The notes: generated from the sequence alone by a model not told the origin. A DNA stretch of 64,000 nucleotides from M3007 sp031398055 (GCA_031398055.1 JANNMS010000111.1:1-64000); one strand, 5' to 3'; positions 18,033 through 27,630 are shown, counted from the stretch's first letter. Program-made: numbers and translations.

Positions 18033-20240
18033 ATGCGTCTGTCGCTACTCGTTTTTTCTCTCGTTTTTCAATTGGTTTCGCTCTGGTCGCAAACTTTTTC
18101 CAGCACCGTCAACCAAGCAATCCCCGACGACGGGAGCCTCGTTTTTTTTGAAATCGAGGTCAGCGGCCTGCCCGATGTGATTGATACTTTATTTGGCCTC
18201 GAACAAGTTTGCGTGAACCTCACCCACACTTACGATGAAGACATGACCGTAAAATTGGAAGCACCGAACGGCCAAATCATCATACTTTTTGCCGGTGTCG
18301 GTGGTGCTGGACACGATTTTTTGAATACTTGCGTCGCGGGCGAGGGTTTGATTTTTGGCCAAAATTCTGCGCCATTTTCGGGGACTTTTCAGAGTTACGG
18401 CGTTTTGGGAAATTTCAACAAAGGCCAAAACCCAAACGGCACTTGGAAATTGATTGTCCACGATACTTATGCGTTTGCCGACGCGGGTTTTTTGATTGAT
18501 TGGAGCCTCACTTTTGGCCAAAAACCGGCCTTGCCATTTTTCTATCATTCGAGCGATTTGCCCATCGTCAAACTCACGACGCTCGACCAACCGATTGGCG
18601 ACAATCCAAAAGTGCCCGTTTTGATGCAAATTGTCGACAACGGCGCGGGCATCCGCAATTTTGCCAACCAGACAAATTTTGTGTACGAAGGAAAAATTAG
18701 GACCGAATGGCAGGGATTTACCGGGCCATATTATCCAAAGAAAAACTATGATTTTGAAATGGTGGACGATTTTGGAAACGAATTGGACACCACGATTCTT
18801 GGAATGCCCCGCGAAAGTGATTGGATTTTCAAAGCCGAATTTCTCGACCACACTTTGATAAAAAACACGGTTGCCTACGAAATGGCGCGCCGGATGGGTG
18901 GTTACGCGCCCCGCACGACGCCCTGCGAAATCGTGCTCGATGGCGAATATTTGGGTGTTTATTTTTTGACGGAAAAAGTAAAACGGGACAAAAACCGCAT
19001 AAATATTGCCAAATTGACCCCGGCAGACACCACCGGAGCGGCTTTGACGGGCGGTTATATTTTTGAAATGAACATCAACGGCGACCCGGCGGACTGGGTT
19101 TCGGAATACTTGCCCATCAATTCTGCGACCTGCCCGGCGAACGTGGAATTCAAGCTCGTTTATCCAAAAATCACCAATATCGAGCCGCAACAATTTGAAT
19201 ACATCCGAAATTTCACGGACGATTTTGAGGATGTTTTGCAGGGCAGCGATTTTTTGCACCCCGAAAATGGCTACCGAAAATGGGTGGACGTGGCGACTTT
19301 TATTGATTTCCTGATTGTCAACGAATTCAGCATGAATTACGACAGTTATGGCCGCAGCACTTATTTGTACAAAGAAAAAGACACCGACGGCGGCCTGCTC
19401 AAAATCGGTCCGCCGTGGGATTACGACCGCGCGATGCCGTATTTCAACCCTGAACTATTGGAACTTTGGGTTTGGAAAAGGACGCACGATGGTTGGCCGT
19501 TCCCGTTTTGGTGGTCGCGGATGTGGGAAGACCCAACTTTTCGCCAACAATTGGCTTGCCGATGGGGCAATTTGCGGGAAAATGCGCTGGCTACCGATGC
19601 CTTCCAAATTTTTATTGATTCGCTCGGCTTGCGTTTGGGCGAGTCGCAGCAGCGAAATTTTCGGATTTGGAACGACCTCGGTGGCTTGACTTATGAAGCG
19701 CACCTCGACACGATGAAATCTTTTATCGCCCGCCGATTGCTTTGGATTGACTCGACTTTGGCTGTGGAAAAGCCGTTGGCCACGTTTTCTGCCGAGAAAA
19801 ATGGGGGAAATGAAGCGTTTTGGACGTTTTTGGCGAGCGACTCGACTGCCCAAAATTATCTCTGGGATTTCGGTGACGGAAGCAACTCGACCTTGCAAAA
19901 TCCTGTGCATCAATATGTTACGGGCGGAATTTACACCGTCAATTTGACCGTTGGATTTGGGCAAAACTGCACAGCGAGCACAAAAAAGGAGATTGATTTT
20001 GAATATTTGGATGCCTCGGCGGAGGCTGATTTTCCGGGGGAAATTTTTCCAAACCCATTTTCCGACCATATTTATTTGAAAAACATCCCCAAAAATGCAG
20101 TTTGCGAATTGGTAAACACAGTCGGCCAAATCGTTTTTTCTGGAAAAAATATTGAAAAAGAGGATTTTTCGAATCTGCCGAACGGTGTTTATTTTTTGAA
20201 AATTGCGGGCAAATCAGAAATCAAAATGATAAAAGTTTGA
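18033..20240 (+). CDS. Secreted P-domain / CotH-kinase / PKD protein with T9SS sorting domain
   Basis: 735 residues with a signal peptide. Residues about 25-165 are a proprotein-convertase P-domain (VCVNLTHTYDEDMTVKLEAPNG, NPNGTWKLIVHDTY). Residues about 180-560 match the CotH family: LDGEYLGVYFLTEKVKRD, a central NEFSMNYDSYGRSTYLYKEK, and IGPPWDYDRAM, the expected Mg-ATP-binding DxD region. Residues about 590-660 are a PKD domain (YLWDFGDGSNSTLQNPVHQY). A type A sorting domain follows (IFPNPFSDHIYLKN). CotH proteins are protein kinases in spore coats; what a secreted version phosphorylates is unknown. Confidence 0.85.
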   Translation: MRLSLLVFSLVFQLVSLWSQTFSSTVNQAIPDDGSLVFFEIEVSGLPDVIDTLFGLEQVCVNLTHTYDEDMTVKLEAPNGQIIILFAGVGGAGHDFLNTCVAGEGLIFGQNSAPFSGTFQSYGVLGNFNKGQNPNGTWKLIVHDTYAFADAGFLIDWSLTFGQKPALPFFYHSSDLPIVKLTTLDQPIGDNPKVPVLMQIVDNGAGIRNFANQTNFVYEGKIRTEWQGFTGPYYPKKNYDFEMVDDFGNELDTTILGMPRESDWIFKAEFLDHTLIKNTVAYEMARRMGGYAPRTTPCEIVLDGEYLGVYFLTEKVKRDKNRINIAKLTPADTTGAALTGGYIFEMNINGDPADWVSEYLPINSATCPANVEFKLVYPKITNIEPQQFEYIRNFTDDFEDVLQGSDFLHPENGYRKWVDVATFIDFLIVNEFSMNYDSYGRSTYLYKEKDTDGGLLKIGPPWDYDRAMPYFNPELLELWVWKRTHDGWPFPFWWSRMWEDPTFRQQLACRWGNLRENALATDAFQIFIDSLGLRLGESQQRNFRIWNDLGGLTYEAHLDTMKSFIARRLLWIDSTLAVEKPLATFSAEKNGGNEAFWTFLASDSTAQNYLWDFGDGSNSTLQNPVHQYVTGGIYTVNLTVGFGQNCTASTKKEIDFEYLDASAEADFPGEIFPNPFSDHIYLKNIPKNAVCELVNTVGQIVFSGKNIEKEDFSNLPNGVYFLKIAGKSEIKMIKV

Positions 20241-20284
20241 AATTTCAATTTGAAAATTAGGGGTGCCTTTTCAAAAAAATCCTC

Positions 20285-22318
20285 TCAAAACGGCCTTCTC
20301 CCACCAATCCCCGACGGCGGCTTATTATTTCCATCTCCTTGGTTTTCAGCCCCTTCTGAAACATTTCCATCCAAAAACCGCCAGCGAATCCCAATCCGAA
20401 ACGCGGCAGGCGGCTGCGGATATCGGAGTGTTTGATAAAACGGCGTGGTCTTGTCCCAAAACAAATTCGACACATTTTCAAATCGAAAAAACACCCGAAA
20501 ATTCGAAACTTTGAAAGCCACAAAAGCATCCAGCCAAGTGTACGGTTTGGGGTTCGGGATGGAATCGGCGGTCAAATAAAACTGCCAAACCACGGGTTGA
20601 TAACCGTCGGGCGCAAAACTTCCATTCGTCCGAAAATCCACTCCGGCATCAAAAAGCATCGCTTTTTTAAATATTTTCCCTGAAAAATAGAGGCTGTTTT
20701 TGGAAAACCATTTGGGCAAATGCAAAACGGCGGCGCGGTTCGTGGTTTGAAAAGCAAGCGTGTTGTCAAAATGAAAACTTCCAAAATGGAGATTTTCGCT
20801 GGCCGAAATTTGTGAAATTTGAACCGGCTGAGTCGTTTGCGTGGCACGAGCGTTGGCATCAAAATAGATAAAATTATTGATCAAAGTCGTCTGCCCGGTC
20901 ATTTCAAAACCAATCGCAGGAATCGCATAACTCGCTGACAATGAATTTTCTACAGGTTTTTGAAAGTCATTTTGCCAAATCAAACGCTTGCTGACAAACA
21001 CTTTTTCCGAAAGCAAACTCGGCGGAAAACGTTGACTCAAAAGTCCTGCGCGAAACTCCCCGGCCTTGCCAAAATTGAGTTTCAATTTTCCAGAAATTTG
21101 ATATTCCCCAATATTTTTCAAAACGCCCAAATTGCCGTTTGCCGAAAAATCAATCTTTTCCGACGGACTGAATTTCAAATCCCCAGTCAAAAAAACATTC
21201 GAAAAAACCGTCAATTCCGGCTCCTGCCAAACCCGATAAAACCACCGATGCAACAATCCGACGGCCAATCTGTCCGCCGAGCGGCCATCTTTTCGAGGTT
21301 TGAAAGTGGCGAGCGACAACTGGTTTTCCACTTTTTTTATCTCCAAAAAATGCCGGATGCCCCGGTCGTCCACGTTGAAAATGCCAAAAGCGGTGTCGTT
21401 TTCTAAATTTTCATCGGCAAATTTGTACGATTGCCGACTCCAATCCATCGTGTGTGAAAGCACCAATTTTCGCCCTGCCCGACCGATTTGCCCGGCAGAA
21501 TCCAATTTGTCGCGCCCCGCAATTTTCAAATGATGCACCAACCGCGCATCCCAACCTGCGTGTCGGGAAAGCGCTTTTTCGTCCGACCAACGAACCAAAA
21601 TGTCAGTCGGGCCAGAAATATTACTCGCGTTGCCAAAATCAGAATCATCCAAAATTCCGCCGTTTTCTTCTTGTTTTGAGGTGTTTTTTACAAAAATCAG
21701 GAACACATCGTACCGTTTCCCAATTGGCAACCAACCACCGACGGCCAATGCATTGTGTTTTGCACGTTGATATCGGTACTGCCCGAGTTGGTTGATGTTT
21801 CTAAAATCCAACGAAAAATTCAGTCCACCCGTAAAAGTTCGGGCAAATCGGGCGGCAAATTCGCCATCGTCCTGCTTCAAACCCCGCGAATATCGAACAT
21901 CGGAAAGCGACTTTGCGTTTCTGTAAAATTTCAAATTTTCAGGCCGCGCGAGGTACAAATCATTGGCATGCACGCCCGCGTCGAAACCCAGCCGAGGCCG
22001 CGTTTCAAAAAAAAGCGGGCGGGCAGCCGTGCCGAGGTTTCCAAGATTTCCAAAATCGATTTTTTGCCGTCGGGCGGGGTCGTATTGCCGAAAATTGGCG
22101 TCGGGCAAAGTGTCAGGGTCGGGCGTGGAAATTTCCGGCGAACCGGACAACACAAAATTTATTTTAGAAAAATCAGCAGGCGGCGTGCCCGGTTTTGGCC
22201 GGACAGAGGTGGAACTCGCGGCGGTCGGCTGCTGCCCGAAAACCGAAGTTAAATGATTGAAAATCAGGAAAATAAGCAACAAAAGGTTTCGAATTTGTCT
22301 GCCCGGAATTTTAGTCAT
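20285..22318 (-). CDS. Putative outer-membrane porin (Porin_10-like beta barrel)
   Basis: 677 residues with a signal peptide (LLLLIFLIFNHLTSVFGQ). A proline-rich spacer is followed by many alternating amphipathic strands ending in aromatic residues and a C-terminal beta signal region (AAFRIGIRWRF). Segments such as LNFSLDFRNINQLGQY and NALAVGGWLPIGKRYDV resemble the putative porin family widespread in Bacteroidota. An unusual about 25-residue polar tail (NVSEGAENQGDGNNK) follows the barrel. No substrate is known; a general outer-membrane channel is inferred. Confidence 0.75.
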   Translation of the reverse strand: MTKIPGRQIRNLLLLIFLIFNHLTSVFGQQPTAASSTSVRPKPGTPPADFSKINFVLSGSPEISTPDPDTLPDANFRQYDPARRQKIDFGNLGNLGTAARPLFFETRPRLGFDAGVHANDLYLARPENLKFYRNAKSLSDVRYSRGLKQDDGEFAARFARTFTGGLNFSLDFRNINQLGQYRYQRAKHNALAVGGWLPIGKRYDVFLIFVKNTSKQEENGGILDDSDFGNASNISGPTDILVRWSDEKALSRHAGWDARLVHHLKIAGRDKLDSAGQIGRAGRKLVLSHTMDWSRQSYKFADENLENDTAFGIFNVDDRGIRHFLEIKKVENQLSLATFKPRKDGRSADRLAVGLLHRWFYRVWQEPELTVFSNVFLTGDLKFSPSEKIDFSANGNLGVLKNIGEYQISGKLKLNFGKAGEFRAGLLSQRFPPSLLSEKVFVSKRLIWQNDFQKPVENSLSASYAIPAIGFEMTGQTTLINNFIYFDANARATQTTQPVQISQISASENLHFGSFHFDNTLAFQTTNRAAVLHLPKWFSKNSLYFSGKIFKKAMLFDAGVDFRTNGSFAPDGYQPVVWQFYLTADSIPNPKPYTWLDAFVAFKVSNFRVFFRFENVSNLFWDKTTPFYQTLRYPQPPAAFRIGIRWRFLDGNVSEGAENQGDGNNKPPSGIGGRRPF

Positions 22319-22645
22319 GTAAAAAATTTGAGTGTTGGATAAGTTTTAAAAGGCATTTCAACTTAACTTTTTTGGTGATAAAATCGCTGTCAATCTCGGT
22401 CAGTCAATCAAAATTTTAACGCAAATATCTTCATTCCATGCGTGCAACCAACAAAAAAGCCACCCCGCAAAAAACGAAGTGGCTGATTTTTCACACAATA
22501 AAATGGGAGGGCTTCCCAGAAAAAGATTGGTTAACTGTTACTTCTCGATTCAATGTAGTTGCCGTTGATTGTTTTGGTAGGTCAAAGGTGAAAAATCAAT
22601 CGCAAACGGCAAAAAATTTGGTCGGAAAGTTGCGGTTTCGGGTTT
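22319..22645. other. 327-base gene-free stretch between porin and TonB-receptor genes
   Basis: No credible ORF. It holds a minus-strand terminator (22450-22484) and a bulged hairpin (22559-22571 with 22597-22612, arm ttgccgtt plus gattg) without a T run. The part nearest the porin start should contain that gene's promoter, but no exact TAnnTTTG was found; the closest is a near-match at about 22422-22429. Confidence 0.6.
22450..22484 (-). terminator. Terminator downstream of the TonB-dependent receptor
   Basis: On the minus strand a 10-bp stem with two G-U pairs (22484-22475 with 22467-22458; arm agccacttcg) is followed by six T. It lies about 160 bases after the receptor stop codon. Confidence 0.65.
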
Positions 22646-24829
22646 TCACTCAAATTTCCAGTGCAGCCCGACCACAAAATTTCGCCCCGGCGAATTGATC
22701 CCGCTCGCAAAAACGCGGTAATTCAAATCCAAAATATTTTCCACCGCAGCCTGCACGCGCAGCCGTTTTCCAAAATCTCGTCCGCCCCGCAAATTCCAAA
22801 CCGCCCAACTCGGCATACCCTCCGGCGTGGCATATTGCTGATTGTCCTCGCCTGACGGCGAATAATCTGCAATTTTTTTCCAGCCATTAAAAAGCACGTC
22901 GGTTTCGACTTGCCACATCGTTTTTTCATACCCAAAACGCACATTTCCAACCAATGGCGGAACGTGGTCGAGCGGCACGCCATCCGTTTTGTCCTTTCCT
23001 TTTGTGTACATCAAATTGCCGGAAAGTCGAAAATTTTCTGCAAAACGAACCTTCCCACGCATCGAAAAACCAAAAACTTCGGCTTTCGCAACATTCGTTG
23101 AATGAACCGGCGCGAGGGTGTCGCCACCAAAAACTATAAAGTTTTGACCGTTGTAAGTTGTTGACCGTGTGGCGATTGCGTTATTTAAAGTGCTAAAAAA
23201 AACAGTCCCGCTGATTTCTGCAACTTGCCCAAATTGTTGGCCAATCGTAATTTCTCGGTGAAAAACTTGCTCCGGTTTCAAATCAGAATTTGGGATGTTC
23301 AAAGTGTTGTTGGCATTTTCAAAAATCTTGCTCGCGTCGTCAATATTTGGGTTCCGAAAACCCGAACTGACCATCGCCGCCGCCCGAAAACCGGAAGGCA
23401 AATTCGAAACGAGACCGAGGTTGAAATTCAAAGAATTGGAAGATTGCCGCACGTCGCGCAGGTTTTCGATTTCAAAAAAACGTGGGTCAAATTTCACATC
23501 CATGTTCACGGAACTAAACCGAAGACCGTCGTTCAAAATCAGTTTTTTTCCAAAAATTTCCCAAGTGTGGGATGCGTAAATGCCTGAGGTTGAATACGTT
23601 CCGTCGGCGTAGCGCGGCGAAAGTGGGGAGGTTTCATCGGTGTTGATGTTCCGCAATTTGCCCTCGCTTTCCAAATCGTTCAGCACCCATTCCGCGCCGT
23701 ACCGGACTTCGTGTTTGCCAAAAATTTTATAAAAATCAAGGTTGGCAGAAAGAACATCCAATTTTTCGACCCGCTCGTTTCGAGTCGCGGAATTGAGCCG
23801 CCGGTCGAGGCGGCTTTCCTCGATTTTTTGAAAGGCTGGCGTGAAACGAATCATGTCCGCAAATTTTTTATCTGCCTGATATTCAAGTTGATACGATGCC
23901 AAAACCCGTTTTTGCGGCCCATAAAACCATTCCGAAAATCGCGGTTTTCCACCTGAAATTTCAGTCAAGCGGTCATATCTCGGCACGTCGGACGAGGTCG
24001 AAAATTGAAAATTCAAATGGTGCCGGAAGCCGCCGCCGGGCGCGAAAAGCAGTTTTTCCAAAATATCAACCTGCCGGTAGCCCGAAAATTTTTGCAAATC
24101 CGGGTTCGAATTTTTGAAAACAGAATCCTTGCCGTTCATCCGTTCGACATAAAATGGCTTATCGCCAAAATTTGGATAATTTTTCAAATCGCTTTTTCCA
24201 GAGTGCAAATCGCCAAAATCGTTTGCGGTGATTGAAAAATAATTTGCCCATTTTTTGCCGCCGAGGTTCAAATTCGCGTTGGCCGTCGTACCCAAATTTG
24301 CCGAGGAAAACCGCAAAAAACCACCCGTTTTGACTTCCATTTTTTCGGAAAAACTCAAATTTGGGCGTTTTGTAAAAACAGAAATCACGCCGCCGATGGC
24401 GTCCGTTCCGTAAATTACCGATCCCGCGCCGTGCAAAACTTCGATTCGGTCGAGCGAATTTGGGTCGAGCGTCATCACATTTTGAAGGTGGCCGGAGCGA
24501 TAAATCGCGTTGTTCATCCGCACGCCATCCACGACAATCAAAACTTTGTTGGCCTCAAAACCACGAATCACCGGGCTGCCGCCGCCCTGCTGCGATTTTT
24601 GGACAAAAACTTCCCCAGAATTTTGGAGCACATCGGCGGTGGTTTGCGGGCTGATTTTTTGGATTTGCCGCGCCGAAATCACTTCGATTTGGTTGGGCAA
24701 ATCGCGTTTTTGCTCCGCCGTTTTGTTGGCCGAAATCACGATTTGTTGCAATGAATCATTCAATTCATTTTGTGAAAAAAGCATTTGCGCGACCGCCAGA
24801 AATATAAAATTGAAAAGAATTTTTTTCAT
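22646..24829 (-). CDS. TonB-dependent outer-membrane receptor
   Basis: 727 residues from MKKILFNFIFLAVAQMLFSQ, which gives a signal peptide; the open frame continues 37 codons upstream without one. The TonB box region is near NDSLQQIVISANKTAEQ. The plug domain covers about residues 35-150 (DVLQNSGEVFVQKSQQGGGS, VIRGFEANKVLIVVDGVRMN, LDPNSLDRIEVLHGAGSVIYG). The rest is a 22-strand-type barrel ending in the C-terminal aromatic residue (NFVVGLHWKFE). It resembles haem or vitamin receptors of the colicin-receptor group, but the ligand is not identifiable. It is preceded on the same strand by a small hypothetical gene. Confidence 0.9.
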   Translation of the reverse strand: MKKILFNFIFLAVAQMLFSQNELNDSLQQIVISANKTAEQKRDLPNQIEVISARQIQKISPQTTADVLQNSGEVFVQKSQQGGGSPVIRGFEANKVLIVVDGVRMNNAIYRSGHLQNVMTLDPNSLDRIEVLHGAGSVIYGTDAIGGVISVFTKRPNLSFSEKMEVKTGGFLRFSSANLGTTANANLNLGGKKWANYFSITANDFGDLHSGKSDLKNYPNFGDKPFYVERMNGKDSVFKNSNPDLQKFSGYRQVDILEKLLFAPGGGFRHHLNFQFSTSSDVPRYDRLTEISGGKPRFSEWFYGPQKRVLASYQLEYQADKKFADMIRFTPAFQKIEESRLDRRLNSATRNERVEKLDVLSANLDFYKIFGKHEVRYGAEWVLNDLESEGKLRNINTDETSPLSPRYADGTYSTSGIYASHTWEIFGKKLILNDGLRFSSVNMDVKFDPRFFEIENLRDVRQSSNSLNFNLGLVSNLPSGFRAAAMVSSGFRNPNIDDASKIFENANNTLNIPNSDLKPEQVFHREITIGQQFGQVAEISGTVFFSTLNNAIATRSTTYNGQNFIVFGGDTLAPVHSTNVAKAEVFGFSMRGKVRFAENFRLSGNLMYTKGKDKTDGVPLDHVPPLVGNVRFGYEKTMWQVETDVLFNGWKKIADYSPSGEDNQQYATPEGMPSWAVWNLRGGRDFGKRLRVQAAVENILDLNYRVFASGINSPGRNFVVGLHWKFE

Positions 24830-24914
24830 TGGAATAGATAAATGGGCAACGGTCAGCGACTGCCAACTCGTTGCAAAATGATTGAAAATTAAATGTTTTT
24901 GGAAAAAAAGTGGC

Positions 24915-25442
24915 TTAAACCATGTCCGGTGGTGGCTCAAAAATTTTCAGAAAACGACTTTTCAGCCTTTCTGAAAAATGAAAAAAAGGTTTTTGAAAAC
25001 CGTTTTTGGTAAAATTTTTAAATGAAAAATTTTGTGGCGGCAAAAAATGATCAGCCAAAAAGCGGGCAAGTTGTTTTGAAAAATCGCTTCCACCGCTGGG
25101 CAGGTTTTCATCTGTCGGAGAAAATATTTTCCCTAATTTTTTTAAGAATTTTTGCTCGTGGAAATCTCGATGGGCTGTGACCAAAACCGAATCACAGGGC
25201 AGGTTTTCTATTTTTTCAAAATCAAAAAGCATCCCGTCGTGCCAAAATTCGCGGCGGTCGAACCTCATTTTTTCAAAGTCTTTTTTCAAAAAACGGAACA
25301 CCGAAACTTCATTTTTCGAACTGCCAATTTCAGAAAAACTCAATTTTCGAACCCCCATCAAACCAGCCCACGGCACCAGCCACCAGGCCAAGAATTGGCA
25401 AAGAAAAAGGGCGAGCAAGAAAAATGCAAAGCGATGTTTCAT
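24915..25442 (-). CDS. Hypothetical membrane-anchored protein upstream of the TonB receptor
   Basis: 175 residues from MKHRFAFFLLALFLCQF, chosen because it gives one N-terminal hydrophobic segment (about 5-28); the frame is open further upstream with unconvincing sequence. The remainder is rich in Phe, Lys and Asp (SVFRFLKKDFEKMRFDRREF, DSVLVTAHRDFHEQKFLKKL) with no recognised family. It lies 85 bases upstream of the TonB receptor and 97 bases downstream of the M28 peptidase, all on the minus strand, so it may share their transcript. Its two-His region (TAHRDFHEQ) and the receptor neighbour hint at an accessory role in uptake; this is inference only. Confidence 0.55.
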   Translation of the reverse strand: MKHRFAFFLLALFLCQFLAWWLVPWAGLMGVRKLSFSEIGSSKNEVSVFRFLKKDFEKMRFDRREFWHDGMLFDFEKIENLPCDSVLVTAHRDFHEQKFLKKLGKIFSPTDENLPSGGSDFSKQLARFLADHFLPPQNFSFKNFTKNGFQKPFFHFSERLKSRFLKIFEPPPDMV

Positions 25443-25539
25443 TCTTTTTTGGCTAAAAAACGGGTCGAAATTAGTCGTCAAATAAATTTTTTCCGCCAAA
25501 AACTTGATGTCTGTTTTATCGAAAAAGTAAATAAGCCTC

Positions 25540-26970
25540 CTACTTTTTGAAAAACGCATCCAACAAAAAAACCAACGAAGCCATGCTCGCCGAGCCCAAT
25601 TCCAACTCCCGTTGATTGACCACTTCAAAAACATCCGCAGCCGTGTGGTGAAAATCAAAATATCGCTGCGAGTCGGGCGAGTAGCCACAAAGCAACCCTT
25701 TTTGGTTTTTCAACGGGGAAATGTCCGAGCCAGTGCCACCTTTTTTCAACTCCAAATTGTACGGTTTTAAAATGCTGGAAAATGACTCGACAAATTCCAT
25801 GAACCCCGGTAAAACTTCCGTTTCTGCATCAAAACCAAATCCGCGCGGCGTGAAACCACCCGCATCGCTTTCGATGGCGCAGCGGTGAAAAATGCCCTTT
25901 CCCTTTTCTTCTTCTGCATATTTTTGGCCACCGCGCAGTCCGTTTTCTTCGTTCATAAATAAAACAGCGCGAATCGTGTGCCGCGGCTGGTAGCCTGTTT
26001 TTTTCAAAAGCCGCAAAACATCCATGCTTTGCACCACGCCCGCGCCGTCGTCGTGCGCGCCCTGCCCGACATCCCAACTGTCCAAATGACCGCCGACGAG
26101 CAAAACTTCTTTCGGAAATTCCGAACCACGAATCTCTCCGATTACATTGTAGGACAAAACATCAGGCAAAGTTTGGCAAGCCATTTTTACAAAAACAGTC
26201 GCTTTTCCTTCGTCGCGCAGCAGTTTCGACAATTTTTCAGCTGCCAAAGTGCTGATAGCCGCCGCCGGAATCAAAGTAAAACTCGAGTCGTACCTAACCG
26301 TTCCGGTGTGCGGAAAATCGTCAATTTTCAAAGTCATCGAACGAACGAGCACAGCCACAGCTCCGAATTTCGCCGCACGCGATGCTCCGTGAACCCGTTG
26401 GTCAACCGCCCCGCCGTAGGCCTCAAAAGTCCTGATTTTGGTCGGATCCATCGGTCGGTTGAAAAAAACGATTTTTCCACGGATGCCCGCTTCGCCCAAT
26501 TTTTCGAGGGCATCCCAACTTTTCACCTCGACCACCGGGGCATAAATTCCTGAAATCCCCGTGCCGACCGAGCCGCCGAGTGCCAGCGAATTCAAATCAA
26601 AACTGCCTGCCGACGCAGAATTTATCACCCGAATTTGCTCCGCCTCGCCACGAATCCAGTGCGGAACCATCACTGGTTGCAACCAAACAGAGTCCAAACC
26701 GAGCGTGTCCATCACCGATTTTGTCCATCGGACGGCCTGTTCAGCCCCGGTGCTGCCGCTCAATCGGTGGCCGATTTTGTGGCACAAATCATCCAACCAA
26801 AAATAACACCGGCCATCGGTCAAAGCCGCATCGTGGATTTTTTTGACAAAAACAGCCTTGTCCAAGGTGTCGTTTGATTGACAAAATATAGAATTTTTGG
26901 GTGTAAAAATTACACAAAGGGGGAGGGCGAGTTTCAGCCAAAATTGAGGGGTGCAAAAGTGATGTCTCAT
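25540..26970 (-). CDS. Secreted M28 family zinc peptidase
   Basis: 476 residues from MRHHFCTPQFWLKL, giving a signal peptide that ends near SIFCQ. A PA-like inserted domain covers about 125-280 (GIRGKIVFFNRPMD). The M28 metal-binding residues are in order: GGHLDSWDVGQGAHDDGAG, MNEENGLRGGQKY, CAIESDAGG and DFHHTAADVFE. This is the carboxypeptidase Q / aminopeptidase type that releases amino acids from peptides in the periplasm or outside. The open frame extends 46 codons upstream in AT-rich sequence that does not look coding. Confidence 0.9.
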   Translation of the reverse strand: MRHHFCTPQFWLKLALPLCVIFTPKNSIFCQSNDTLDKAVFVKKIHDAALTDGRCYFWLDDLCHKIGHRLSGSTGAEQAVRWTKSVMDTLGLDSVWLQPVMVPHWIRGEAEQIRVINSASAGSFDLNSLALGGSVGTGISGIYAPVVEVKSWDALEKLGEAGIRGKIVFFNRPMDPTKIRTFEAYGGAVDQRVHGASRAAKFGAVAVLVRSMTLKIDDFPHTGTVRYDSSFTLIPAAAISTLAAEKLSKLLRDEGKATVFVKMACQTLPDVLSYNVIGEIRGSEFPKEVLLVGGHLDSWDVGQGAHDDGAGVVQSMDVLRLLKKTGYQPRHTIRAVLFMNEENGLRGGQKYAEEEKGKGIFHRCAIESDAGGFTPRGFGFDAETEVLPGFMEFVESFSSILKPYNLELKKGGTGSDISPLKNQKGLLCGYSPDSQRYFDFHHTAADVFEVVNQRELELGSASMASLVFLLDAFFKK

Positions 26971-27185
26971 AACCAAATCCAAATTTAATTGTGGAATGAA
27001 TTGAAAAAAATAAAAATACAGGTTCGATTTTCTATCTATTGGGTTATAATTATTCTGAAACGGGCAAATTAGGGAAATGTATTTTTCAGAGAAGAACCAC
27101 CGGTTCAATGTAAAAACCCGACACTTCGAAAAAAAAGTTGAAAAAAAAGTTGAATACCTTTTTGTTATTTCGACACAAAGTCATT

Positions 27186-27193
27186 TATCTTTG
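27186..27193 (+). promoter_or_regulatory. -7 promoter element of the candidate small RNA (TATCTTTG)
   Basis: Exact TAnnTTTG match. A TTTTTG about 21 bases upstream fits the -33 element. The nearest downstream protein start is more than 430 bases away. Confidence 0.5.
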
Positions 27194-27199
27194 TATCAC

Positions 27200-27291
27200 G
27201 AAAAACGAGAGAACGATTTATATCGGAAAAAATAATTTGGTTTTATTTGGTTAGGGCTGAGGTAGTGCTGTGGTGGCGCTACCTCTTTTTC
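27200..27291 (+). ncRNA. Candidate small RNA of about 90 bases
   Basis: It is predicted only from its boundaries: a -7 element just upstream and a terminator at the 3' end. The interior has no open reading frame of note and starts AT-rich (acgagagaacga). No known RNA family (6S, SRP, RNase P, tmRNA) is recognised. Confidence 0.35.
27259..27291 (+). terminator. Strong isolated terminator
   Basis: A 10-bp stem with one T-G pair (27259-27268 with 27276-27285; arm gaggtagtgc), a 7-base loop and a run of five T. No upstream protein gene on this strand needs it. Confidence 0.75.
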
Positions 27292-27630
27292 TTTGTGCCT
27301 AACCCTATTTCAGGTTTCAAACTGATGTTAAGTTGATAACTCAATTCGCAAAGATATTTACCGATGCCTGCTCTTTTCAGAGATTTTTTGCCCTCGAATT
27401 TTCTTTTTTTAGTGTCGCAATTCAAAAATTCGATGGCTTTTTTTTATCACTACTACCCGAGTAGTTGATTTGAGTTTTGCACTTTTTTCAATTAGACAAA
27501 GGAAAATTAATTTTTTGTCGAAAAATGAACCGCTTGGCTCGAAAACCCGCTAGTTTGGGAAATCGGTCTGTTTTACTTTGAGGTAATTATTTCCAATTTC
27601 TCAATATTGAAATATCTCAATTTCAAAAAA

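Larger units (their letters stand above)
26971..27630. other. 660-base gene-free region with a candidate small RNA
   Basis: AT-rich and without a credible protein gene. It includes a -7 element (27186-27193) and a strong terminator (27259-27291) that together define a putative short transcript. The remaining about 340 bases before the permease show only a small dyad (ctactacccgagtag near 27450) and no exact TAnnTTTG near the permease start. Confidence 0.6.

Noticed and set aside
18189..19259. 356-residue minus-strand open frame
   Set aside because: It is antisense to the CotH-type gene and lacks any recognisable domain.
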